Source: Eutreptiella sp. 'Long Island Sound 2002' (lineage: Eukaryota; Euglenozoa; Euglenophyceae; Eutreptiales; Eutreptiaceae). Taken from it: 64,000 bases of DNA. Under the pieces are notes generated by a model, which saw only the letters and a program-made list of their open reading frames with translations, ran no database searches and was not told the DNA's origin. Made by a program: the position numbers and the translations under genes. Below, piece by piece: positions 41,255 through 52,980 of this stretch (positions are counted from its first letter, which is position 1; each line of letters opens with the position of its first letter). The DNA lies in contig OZ038392.1 in NCBI GenBank assembly GCA_964036045.1, forward strand, positions 42,431,478 through 42,495,477, read 5' to 3'.

Positions 41255-43462
41255 TCCTTCTTCAGGGAACTTCACATCCACCCCAGCAGCCTACAAGCAC
41301 TTGAAGTGCCAGCCGAGCTTGCGCTTTTGGGCGTTCTCGTTCTTTTCGGTGCCGCCAGCGCTTGGGGTGGAGCGGACAGTCGACGTTGCTCACCCTTAGG
41401 TGTGGGGTTGGGTGCTCCTCTTCCAACAGTGGGGGGGGCTGAGGACCTTCATCCTCCACTAGGGTTACCCTTACCGGGGGATCTCCCAGGGTTTGGGCCT
41501 CCCCCCTCGGGTTTACCCGTTCCGGCGTTCTTACGCCGCTCTTCGTCCGCTTTTTTGAATTTTCCGGACTTGCGGCGTTTTATGTGGCATTCATCTTCAT
41601 AATGCCGGCGCTTGCCGCGATATCCGCACGTTATCGTGCAGCGGAAATGGTCTTGGTGCTTCACCTCTTGCAAGCACTTCGCCCATCAAAGTCGGGCGCG
41701 GGGCAGGGTCCGCCCTTATCGTCCGTAGGGCGACAGTAGAAAAGATTAGGGGCGCCTTGGCCATTGGAGGGGGGGGATCTCCTTCATATATTTCAACTGC
41801 CCACCAAGGCCCTTCCCGGAGCTAGAGTGGGGTTGAGGCCACCTCCCTCCAGGATTCTTTTCAGCAGGGGCCTCCCTTCGCAGATGTTTGCGCATGTACT
41901 TGTCCATGTGGGAGTCATTCTCCCTCTCAATGGTCAACTCAATCAACAGATCGACTAGGTCATCATAGGAGGGCATCTGAGCTTTCCTCTCGGACGTCTC
42001 CCTGCAGTTCTCCCAAGTCTTGGGAGGAATCTTCCCCTCGAGCCATAGGTGAGGCTCTATAGGACCATGGGACGTGGAATTCTTGCGTCCCATGAGCTCT
42101 TCTAGCTGCGCCACAAATTTTGAGATACGGGCAGCTGTACGGAATTCGGGGAGTGAAGGCAACCCTTCAATCTCAGTACGGACACTCAGGTCCGTCTCAT
42201 AGACTAGGTACATCTGTTCCAGTCTCTTCAAGAAAGTCGCCTCAGCTGGAGCTCTTCTTGATGGCGGTCTTCACTTGCCGCTGGAGAAATTTCTTTTTGC
42301 ACGACTTCTTGATGAGTGTACATTTAGTCCTTACGTCAACATGTTGCTGACTTCTGAGGAGTAAAAACTCAGAGAACTCCTCAGCCCACTCAGGAAGGTT
42401 TTTGGGATCAAAAGCAGGGAGTTCGACCCGAAGTTTCGCCGTGGCGATGGCCTTCGTTCCCCTACCCGGTACGCCTTGGTCACCTGTTCCACTTGAAGGG
42501 GGTGAGGGATGTGTGGTGGCCCATGGCGGTGGTGCAGCTAGGCCACAGCTCTTCATCTCGGCCTCTGTGGTGTCCCGTGCACTACAGACAGGCACAGTCC
42601 TCGCACGGGGGAGGAAAGGGGTGGGACAGGTCTCCATAGGAGAGCTGCGGATGCCTCTGCAGCTTTTCACATCCCTGGTCAAAACTTCCACAACTGGGGA
42701 CATGGTAGGGGGGGGCTTCTTCAAATCGGAGAGCCCCAGTTTTGCCTTGAGTGCTGCTGACAGTGCACTGAGGTCATGGTCTTTATCACCTGCACCCAGG
42801 ACCCGGGAAAGCAGCTCCACGGTACCATCGAGACCCAGCTCAGCGGCTGCCATGCGTGGGGGCAAACCTCGCTCCACGCATGAGGGTTCAGGAGCCAACC
42901 CCCTTGGGGAGGGTACTCAGTTGAAGCACTCAGACTCCTTCGGCCCCTTCAAAGGTGTAGATTCTTTGGAAATCTAGTCGGGTTCCCACTCTGACGAATG
43001 GGCCGACGCGGACACATCCAATTCGCCGCAAGGTATCTCCAATTTCGCGTCGCCCCAAGTAGCTCCGAACATCAGCCGCAAAGCTGCATCTTTCCCTTTT
43101 CCTTTCCTTGCCGCTCTTCTCCAGGCTTTGACCATGGCATTGGGCACTTTGGTCATCTCTTCGAACCCTGGAACAGGCGTGGTTTCAGACGGGGACAATG
43201 AGGACACGACGGAAGCCAAAGAGTCTTTGTCGTCATGGCGCTTGAGGTTCGCCTGCGTTAAGCCACCAACCTCAGCGCCTGGGCGCACTCCTTCTGCATA
43301 TATTTCTGTATTCTCTTGTGCCCCTCTTGGTTCTGCATGTTCTCCTAGAGAACCGGTATCACGGAGTACACCACTTGTAGATGAAGGTCTAGCCCTCACT
43401 TCACCAGTCTTTGATCTGGTGCTTGTGATCAGTACAGTTCTGGCACTAAGTGTGACAAACAT
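41255..43462 (-). pseudogene. gag remnants (gypsy copy 2)
   Basis: Four open pieces (41449-41673, 41746-42231, 42242-42898, 42974-43462) align in order with copy 1 gag. The zinc knuckle has lost its second Cys (CGYRGKRRHYEDEC). Frameshifts lie near 41680-41745 and 42235. The DPKNLPEWAEEFSEF and DDLVDLLIEL blocks are conserved. The N-terminal piece at 42974-43462 is not clearly similar to copy 1. Confidence 0.85.
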
Positions 43463-44439
43463 CTCTACGGTTGAGGATACACGTGTTTCTTGGTGTTCTT
43501 CGTGTTTTGCTTTAGTCTTCTAGGGCCTTCCTCCTCTACCAGAAAAAGGTTTTTGGTTTGCCCACACTTGTGCTTGTTCCTTGTGTAACAGGGCTCGTCT
43601 ACTTCAGGAACGATCCCCTTGGTTGGTGTCCCGTTTCTATCACGATTTGCTGACTACCAGGTATGTGCGCCATGTTTAAGTCCTCGGGGTCTTGGGTTTT
43701 GATTTTTAATAAAAGCTCCCCAGCGGGTCGTGCTTCAGTCTGTCACTCGCCTTGCTTCTGTTCATCTCCTCGGGTGCCATGTCGGTGCGGGGCAGAGCCA
43801 TCCCTGTTATCTGGCTTCCGTTGCTGAGTCTTCCTCGAGAGTTTGAAGCACCGATGCGTTGAGACCGACAGAAAATGCAAACTGCAAACCCAAAATTATT
43901 TTTCCGGGCTTGGTGTTTAGGTGGGCTCCGTTTGCGACTATCCCTCGCCGAGTCCCTGCATGTTAACCAACATTTGCACACGGCACAGACACTGCATGAT
44001 CCATAATCCGTTCTGGTACTTCAGCACTGTCCATAACTGATTGGTCATCAACACCACGAAGTGATGTACGATCCTTGCATGAACTGCAGCATGGCCCTTG
44101 CGGCGCTGCACCTAAGCAACAGGATGCAGACAAGGCTTTGCATTTATATCTAACATACAACATGCAAGTATACAATATTGTACGGCGACCTCGCTGACAC
44201 TGCTAAATCTAGTCCAACAAAAACAGGAAGCTGCAAATCGTAATATAATTCATAATAGAATCTTCAACAGAAACAGCAACATATCTTAAAAACTCGCCAG
44301 CATGTTTATCGTCTCTTCATTAGTGTTGACCACATCAGCGTGGCTTTGCTGCTGCGGCGACCTTGAGCACGGTTACCGCGGCGCTATCTATCCTCTGAAA
44401 ACAATTCGTAGTCTTCAAGCCTCATGTTTACTGCGCTCC

Positions 44440-45160
44440 TGCTTCACTTGTATTTGTTTAAGAAAACCTTGCTGATTTTCTCCAAGGCAAAATAACGTCC
44501 GCACAGAGATAAAGTAGGGCAAGTCCAGGCACCGGATCAACGAAATCAGGATAAGTCCTTCCACCATCAAAACATGTGTAACAAAGAGGAGCTGCACAAA
44601 GGCAATGCAAGCTTAAATACAAAGCTTTAGTCAAATATAAACACTCCAAATGATTGTATAAAGAAAACTGACATCAGTCTGGCCACCAAGAGAGTCCCAA
44701 GCACTTCATGTGCACCTTTTGACATGCAATGGAGTTGGTCAGGAATCTCGGACAAGTAGGTTAGGCCAGACACAGAATATGGCTTGGCCAACATGGCCAA
44801 GCAACTGAATTCAGAATTAGTTAAAAAGTAGGCCCACAATAAGTAGGAAAAACGATTGAGTATCGGGGTCCTAAGGTGGGAGACCACTAGGCTTAACCAA
44901 CAAGGCGCAAGGCATGAAATGCCTATGTTATTTCGGTGTTACCTCCATGAAGGAAGCTACCTCCACTTACTTGAGTGGTAGGGGTGAGCTTCATAGGGGG
45001 CTAGGGTTATAACCCTAGTTACTTTGAAAAATGTACTTAAAGCTTCAAAAAGACTAACAAAAATGATGAAGTGTTAGTCGGCATAACTTCCCGAGGATTA
45101 GGGAGGGCTTGGCCTGGATCAAGTACCCGAAGAAAGACATGGCAATAACTTTTTCTTACT
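44440..45160 (-). repeat. 5' LTR of gypsy copy 2 (left boundary approximate)
   Basis: Clearly similar to the copy 1 LTRs from about 44520 to 45160, including TTAGGCCAGACACAGA, ACCACTAGGCTTAACC and CTAGGGTTATAACCCTAGTT. It ends with CTTACT like the others, giving AGTAAG as the LTR start on the element strand. Confidence 0.85.
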
Positions 45161-47361
45161 GTGTGCAAATGTGAATTGTTCCTTTTTCATGCGTAAAAAG
45201 GAAACCTGCTTGTAGCCCATGGTTTCAGTTATGAAAGTGCTTAGCACCTTGGGCAGGTTTAAACTTCTTTTTGTACATATGCGGCTGTCCGTCGGTGAAC
45301 CTCGCATGGGAGCAATGTTTTGTGTTTCTTCGGCGGGGGACCGCCATGCCTCAAAAAAAAAAAAGGGAACCCGTCACCGGATGATGCCAAACATCATGAC
45401 ATCACCGATGATGTCATCAATCATCATAGCAGAGCCAAATCTAAGTTTGCCAAGGCAGAAAACTGAGAAGGGTAGGGCAGAAAACGGACAGAGGAATGAA
45501 AACAAAATGACCTTTGTTTTGGTTGTCAATACTTAAAAATGCTTGGGTGGCATTGGAAACTTGAAAGAAACACCAAATAATAATAAATAACCAGTTGATT
45601 GGAAATAACCGATTAATGGGTTTGAATTAGGGCAATCATTGCATAGAACCGGTTGTTTTGGGAACAATTATCGCATTGGACCAGTTATTTTTAAAATGAT
45701 AATCGAAAAACCCCGGTTCTTTTTTTCAGGTAAGGTTACAAAGCATATTGCATATTTTGTTTAAGGGGCTGGTGTGTAGCACATGAGGTCACTGCCATAT
45801 CATTTTTATCATACGGGGTGCTTCCTACGCAGCTAGCTCTCTAGGCAGGTGATCCAAGGAACTCTCTAAAACCGCTAGAGTAGATAGCATCTCCATCAGA
45901 ATAATGTCAAAGTATGGAGTTATCAAGCGACATGACATCAAAGTGTTTTAGAAAAATGAAGCATCTCACATGAAACAAGGACAATTTTGCCATTAGCAGA
46001 GTAAGGGGGTTCAATAGCTCAAAGAGGCCTTGGGGCATCCTCTTTCAAGATATGTTATAACGTTGGATGGTTTGTCGGCAAAATTGTGAATAACACACAC
46101 TTCGAAGACAAATACTTTGATAAAAGCATACTAAAGGGTCTAAAGTGTGGATATTAGTATCAAAATTACCAAAGGGCGTTGGTATATAATTTGTCTGACT
46201 GCCATCTATTACCTTTGTGTAGTGTGCTTGCATTGTGCACTCTTCCTCACTACTCATTTGCGTCATTCGTCAAGATACATCCCATGGGTTTATACATCTT
46301 CCTTTTGTCACGAGATGATCAACGAACAATGGCCGCAAGGTTGTGGCAAGGTGTCACAGGTATCCACAAACGGCCATTTTCCAACCATCCTAAAGTAGCC
46401 TAAAAAACGGCAATTTGTTCACGGCTAGAGTGCGAAAGCATGGCGCTTTTAAGAGCCACTAAGCACCACCACTAGGGTTTGAATAGTGCTACATGTGTCA
46501 TTCATACAGACTCCCTTTGTCACCCTGAAGGTCCACAGAGAGTGTCAAAGGTAGCCCTAATTTTGCTATTTTTTGGACAATCTGCGCCAATGTGAAAAGG
46601 GCTCACTCCTCACCAATGGAATTCCGAAGCACATGTGAGATGGAACGCAGGACCCACGCCATTGATTAAGCACTATATGCAGACGAAAGTAGAATTCTAC
46701 AAAGTAGATTTAGAACGCCTATGCAGTGCCATGCATAAATGTATAACCCGTAAGATGATGTTCTTATTCTTGTGACACCCTAGGTCCCCCAAATTAGTGA
46801 CAGCTTGAGTCCCCCAACTTGCCAGCAAGTTCCCCATTCCGCCATGTGTAGCATGAAAAAAGTAGTCTAAGTGACAATGAAAAGTGACAGTCTTAATGAC
46901 AATGGTCTGATTCGCCTTGGGACCGCAAATGGAAATTCATTCATCGGAAATCTCAAACGCTACATCCCTTGAAACATTTTTTGAAACTTGCAGTGCATTT
47001 TGTGTGTCCGTTTGCAAACATACGACCCCATAAATCGCCGTTGCAATGCTAACATTTGGATCCTCATGTGCAATACAAAACATAATCAATTTGCATCGTT
47101 TCGTTCTGAAATTTGATTGTTCCTGCTGCAATGAGAATTTGTCACGAAATCATGGTAAAGATGATTGTTAGATCAAGCGAAGCCATGAGAGACACATACG
47201 ACCACTTTTGGTGTCAACTCGCATCCCAGGTGGTTCAATGTGTACTTGTGATTGCAGTAGGGAAATTTATTCAAAATGGGGGCCGCATCTAGCACAAGTT
47301 CTTGTGAAGGGGCAAATGCGCCAATGAAACTCTACATATCGGGACAAGGTGGACTTTGTAA
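45161..47361. other. Intergenic, no gene recognised
   Basis: Contains a small hairpin (ATGACATCA/TGATGTCAT near 45398-45419) and an A-run at 45352-45364. No conserved frame. Confidence 0.4.
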
Positions 47362-47529
47362 AAGAGGGGCATGTTTAGAGTGGGCAAGTGGGCTTTCCCT
47401 TGCTGCTGAACAAAGCATTGAACTGGGGTCAAAAATCATGGATATGGGATTGTTCCAAGTTGCACACTTTAAGAGGGGCATGTCCAGAGTGGGGGAGTGG
47501 GCTTTCCCTTGCTGCTGAACAAAGCATTG
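47362..47529 (+). repeat. 59-bp direct repeat, two copies
   Basis: 47362-47420 and 47471-47529 share AAGAGGGGCATGT and GTGGGCTTTCCCTTGCTGCT with only a few differences. Confidence 0.85.
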
Positions 47530-50500
47530 GCCGGGTGAAGAACCATGGGTTGGACGTTTGAAGATATATACCTACACTCCTGGCCAACTACGCACTGCGT
47601 AGCTCGTTGCACACCCAAATGCTTGGCTGGATGGATGCCAAAACCCGAGTAAAACTGAAAAGCACCTTCATATACAGCTGGCCTTCCAGCTGCCAATGGG
47701 CACCATCACGGAAATGCATCTGGCATGACCGTTGCTTCTCCTTACCCAAAAATCTGTGCCTGAAAAATTTAGCCCTGAGAAGATAAAAAAGGAGTGGGTT
47801 TGCTAGTTAGCACTTCTGACTTAACATGCTTGGTTATATTTTGTAAGAGCATGCCCACAATCTGCAGATGACAAATACTTGAGAATGAAATGTGTCTGCA
47901 GTTCACCGCAGGTTAAAAGCAGTTTTGTAAATGATGGTAGAATGCTTGTCCCACTGCTCACAACCTTTAGCTACCACACAACTCCTCACTATTTGCGGAA
48001 TCCTATTTTGCAGCGGGTGTTTTGAATTTCATTTACGCTAAATTTTTGCAACAGCACCAGATTGAGGTAATTTGATTTTGCGTTTGCGATTTTTTCTGCT
48101 GAGTTCCATTTTACAGCTATTTTTGGCACACTGAGTAAATTTTTTTCGTTTTGCACTTTTTCTTTTGTGTCGGGCCCAAATTTTTCGGGGGGTCATGGTA
48201 CATTCATTTTGGTGCCACTGCGAACAACCTGGGGTACCTTGGACTCTGGAATTGCAGCCCATTCCTACGCAGGCATACAAATGTGGACTCTGGGATTGCA
48301 GTCCATAGCACAGACAAGCACCAACAAACAGGTGTTTCGGATCATTCAGGGTTATCAGTTTTTCAATGAACTAGTATCCGCTTTGGGCATAACAAACACA
48401 AATCCCAGAGGAAACCCCCATGATGTGGGGTTCCCTGATCCATGATGCCTGATTCCTGATTCATGAAGCATCCCTCCCGCCGCTCTGACGTGGACACGGC
48501 TCTTGCAAGGGGGGGCCAGGGCAAAAACATCTTTCTCGCATTTTTTTGCGGACGTCATTGTTGCAAAGGGCATGTCGCAGAAAATTATTTTTTGGCTTTT
48601 TTTTTTGCGGTAAAACAACACATTCTGCCGGGGATTAATTATTTTGGCAAAAAAATTAGGATTTGTACGGTACTGCCCCAGTGGCCTCCACCCCTGCCAG
48701 CGCTGACAGGCATCACATTTGGAGTGGGGTGGGGGGGCAGGGGATTGGTCAGGTTCCTTTGAACCACACCTGCCACACCACATCCTTCACTGCTCATCAA
48801 GCCAGTTAATATGTTTAATTTTGTGCTCCAGTTGTGGAGTTCATAGGCTGGGGTTGGGGGGTTAAGGCTTGTGGGGAGGGGGGGGGGAGGCAGCAGCGGG
48901 CAACGAATCATTCACCCTGCACCAAAGTACCAGTACCAGTGCCAGGACTAGTACCAGTGCCCGTACCAGTCCACATGCAAGTTATTGCCGTTTGCAGCGG
49001 ATGTCGAGTGCAAAGCGGGCAGGTTGAGGGGGGCCACAAAAAGCGGCCCACCTCAACCTCAAGGGGGGGGGGGCACCCTCCCCCTTGTGTAACAAACAGC
49101 AATGTTTCACCGCTTTCACCAGCACGTAGTTGTTGGGCAGTGTTTTGAGGCAAAAAAAAGTGCTGTTTGAGCAGGGGGTGGTGGTTGCGCATGGCGGTTG
49201 TTGCGCAAGAGGGTGGGGGAGGGCAGATGTGAATGGCAGGCTGGTATGCAAACTGTAATTGAGGGAATCTTGGCACCTAAGCAGCATGTGATGGACAAAC
49301 AAATGTGTGCGTGGTCCTGACACTGCACTGACGACTTTTGGGCTCCCTAGCAAAGGCGGCGAACAAAAAGGGTCTGAAAATTTTCTTCTGGTGCCTCTGC
49401 TGCCAACACCCAACAGCATATCAGCCCCCTGGCATCTGGTACAATCTTGGACCTGGGAGGGCCTGAGGAGGAAGGAATATTTCTGTTGGCAGGGACTGAA
49501 AGCTCGTGGGTGGATGATACGTTTCATTTCAGCTTGATTCCATTCTTCAGAAAAAAACGACTGAGTTTCCAATGAGGCACAAAAACGTGGAAACACAGTG
49601 GTCTGATGGTATGCAAAACAGACACATGAGGGCAGCAAACAACCTGCAATATACTTAAAAACTTGCACTCAATCACAGCCTCCCCAACCCCCACAGTGAT
49701 GAACTATGCCAAAAACAGCAATGCAAAAACTAACCTTGATAATTCAACATAAAAAGGGCCAGGGTTTGGATTCTGCACAGTGGGGCACCCATTGTGGACA
49801 ATGGGATAAAGCACTCCATCTCCATATTTTTATCTGGGTTCTGGGTTCAGGGGTCACCCGCACAGTACCCTGTCCCATAAAGGGATCATCCCCAACCAAG
49901 GGTTGCCTCCACATTGACCACAAGTTTCAATGAGGCATCATTCAGTGACGGCGGCGGGCCCTAGAGTCTGCTGGAGCTAAAAGTGATGGGCACATTTGCA
50001 ACCCGGGTGCGGTGCAATGCTGTGCAAACTGCCTGGCTACAAGGCTCTACACAAGATATGCCTTCACACCGACCCTGCACATTGCCCACAAATACAAGCA
50101 AATCCTCATCACCAGAGCTTCCAGTCCTCACAGTGGCACAGGCCATGCAGCTGAAGGTACAGCCAACTCGAACCTTTCGTAGCATACATGCGACCCCATG
50201 CGCCTGCAAATCCTCGAAGACGAGAAGGACACTATTGACAACCAGCAATACAACCGATACCATGGGGAGCATCCACTCCACCAAGTGCAGGAGGCGCCGC
50301 ACACCCAGGTCTAACGACCCCAGATGCATCGCCAGGTGCATCTTTTCTGCTGGCTTAACTCAAAACCCAGCAGTATCACAGGCGACCAAAGTGCACGTCT
50401 GATGTGTGCCAAATCTGGGACGAGACGCTCCCAGATGTTGCTTTTTCAGGAAGGCAGTTGGGCCCTCTGTTTGAAAACCGCTCACTATTGGGCATGCCCA

Positions 50501-52928
50501 TGTGCCTCCTCAGACAGTATCTCGCCCACAAGGGAGGACATATTATCCATTGGAGCCCACAACCTGCTCACGTGGAATGTGCATTGGAATGGGTGTGCTA
50601 CTGCACAGAGTACCAATGCTCCACCATAACCTTTTACAGGAACGAACTTCAGGTAGCACCAGACATCTGTGAACTGTCATCTGCATGGGGACTTTGAAAA
50701 TTGTCCCAGAATTCGGAAGGGGCATAAGGTTGTATCCTCTAGCCACCAAAAGGCTCAATCAAGTTTGATGAAAGCTGCTAAACCAAAGAACAAAAGGGAT
50801 GTCGAGGGGTTGTACCACAAAATAAATGCTGCACTGGGGCACACTGTTTCCACAGAACGACCCTTTGGATCACTATGATATGCTGTGGCTGTTGAAGCTC
50901 TGACTGAAATGTTTGCGGCATGCTGACTTAGTGGTGTTGATTGTGTTGTGGTTGCCATTGCAATCCCTTGCCATGTCGTTGTCACTGATGACATGATGTT
51001 GTGGGGAGTTTGTGCACAGCGCGCGCGCAGTGTGCGTAGTGCACACGTCCAGGGAAGAAATCTGGGGAAATTCAGAAAATTCAGTATTTTCATGGACAAT
51101 TTTGTCCATCCATGCACCACACTTGCAGGCTTTTAATCTGGGGGGTTCTGTTTGAATAAAATGTTCATTAAATCAATCTAGGAAAAAAGATTCGGGATAT
51201 GTAGCTCTTTGAGTTGGTCACACAAGGTCTTGGGGAAATACCAGTGGCACATGGGGTGAATCACACAAGGTCTTGGGGTTGAAATACTAGTGGCACATGG
51301 GTGAATCACCACCGTTTGAGTCCGCAACAGCCTTCTTCAACCCTAATAGTTCAGACACTCCATTCATGAAAGCCTTTTGACTCACCCTTCATTTTTTCAT
51401 GGTCACATGTTGAAACTACTGACAATACATGAAAATTGAAATATGAGTGTCTACAGACCCCATGCGCCCATAGGCACCCAAAAATAGAACCGTATGAAAA
51501 AGTGTGCATAGCCCAGCCATAGCGCGGGCACAGCACGTCATGGGCCCCCTTGTTGATGTGCTCATCATTTGTCATTGTCGGTTTTGGTGGCCATTTGTTG
51601 TTGGTGGTAGTGAATGTATGTCATTTTGTTTGTTCTTGTTGTTGAATGTCATCGTGATTGTTGTTGTTGGTTCGTGTTGGTAACTGTTGGTGTTGGCGCT
51701 ACTGTTGGCATGGCTGATGGTGAGAATGTTGGTGACGGTGTTGGTAATCCTTATCCTAACCTGGTTGCTGATTGCCCTTTGTTGTGTGTCTTTGATCCTC
51801 TCCTACTGTTGCTGACATCTCTACTACATGCCTCGACCCAAAAAAAGCAATGCATGTTCTACCATCTTCCCATGGGCATTGTCATAACAATATCCCCAAT
51901 TTCAACCTGGGCCATGACGTCAGGTTTTGAAATAACCAGCATGATCCTGACCTGGTGCCAGATTTGATCAGTTCAACTTCAACCAATACTGAATGTTGCC
52001 TTGAGTTCACCACTCATCCGTGGCTATCAAATGTTTCAACCCTCCTGGGAGGGGATGCCACAAGGTCACAAAGGCTGCCATGAACGCCATTTTGGCGCAA
52101 GCCCTCAGTTTTGTTGGGACCAAACAAACTTTTTCAGCTCCAAATTCGAAAATCCAAAATAGTGAACCCCGAATGAACCCCTTGGGCTATGGTGTGTGGA
52201 TTTGTGGGTTTGGGGCCTCCATTCTTCGGGCCTTCTCTGGGTGAGTCTCAAGCTTGGCTTGGGTTGCTGTTTGTGCAGTCTCTGGTTGGTGGCAGCCAGT
52301 TTCTTGCGCAGCACCACCTAGGGCATGGGCGTCCAGATGTGTTCCTCCTTCGACTGCGGTTGGCAGCCTGGATACATTCTCACAGCCCAAGCAAGGGAGC
52401 CACGGGCATGTCTGGCACTTCCTTGCCTCCTACCTACTCAGACAAGGGTGGTTGCTGTTGCCGCTGTTGGTGCTGTTGTTTGAGTTGTTGTTCCTGCTGT
52501 GAGTGCTGCTGTTAGTGTTGCTTGTGTTGTTTGGTGCTGTTGCTGATGTGTTTGGTGTTGCTACTGCTGGGTGCGTTGCAAGACAACTGGGCCATCTAAA
52601 TCAGATTTTGGTCATCATGCTGACCAAAAGCACCACTAATTGTTAGGAACATCACAAGCCAATATCATCAACATAAGCAACCAACACCAACCAACATCAC
52701 GACTCAATATCACCAACATCACCAACCAACATCACCTCCACAAATGACCAAAACCGCTGGAAGCACAGCAAGGACCATGTGTCAAGAAAATTGAAGGTTG
52801 AATCACAATTGGCTCTGTGTCATTGTTATGGTTGTTGTGGCTGTTGTTGTTGTTGTAGTAGTACACCAGTTGGGTGACAACCAAGTCAAACCAGATACAC
52901 GCAAGTGGCATCATCCAGTGGCACAGAG

Positions 52929-52929
<1 letters not shown>
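47530..52929. other. Intergenic, no gene recognised
   Basis: Contains an ACCAGT-type microsatellite at about 48926-48975, G-runs near 48885 and 49069, a pair of about 42-bp tandem repeats near 51219-51305 (TCACACAAGGTCTTGGGG), GTTGTTGTT-rich stretches near 51600-51720 and 52450-52560, and CAACATCACCAA repeats near 52660-52735. Overlapping ORFs near 49961-50700 are unrecognised. Confidence 0.4.

Positions 52930-52961
<32 letters not shown>
52930..52961 (+). repeat. (CTG)10 microsatellite just after the EF-hand gene
   Basis: An uninterrupted run of about 10.7 CTG units, i.e. CAG on the gene strand, about 20 nt downstream of the EF-hand stop codon, so probably in its 3' UTR. Confidence 0.95.
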
Positions 52962-52962
<1 letters not shown>

Positions 52963-52980
52963 ATGAAACACCACAGCAGC

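Larger units (their letters stand above)
38957..45160 (-). mobile_element. Chromovirus-type gypsy element copy 2, decayed and 3'-truncated
   Basis: It has the same gene order as copy 1 on the same strand: LTR (to 45160), gag fragments, UAG, protease, linker, and RT, which stops just after the HIDD motif. RNase H, integrase, chromodomain and the 3' LTR are missing. Multiple stops and frameshifts show it is an old copy. The distance between LTR and gag is about 1 kb, against 80 bp plus in copy 1, so there may be an insertion or a longer leader. Protein and LTR sequences differ clearly from copy 1, so the two represent related families or old sister lineages. Confidence 0.92.

Noticed and set aside
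49961-50697. Overlapping ORFs on both strands that might be a retroelement fragment
   Set aside because: No RT, endonuclease, integrase or zinc-knuckle motif could be found in any frame.
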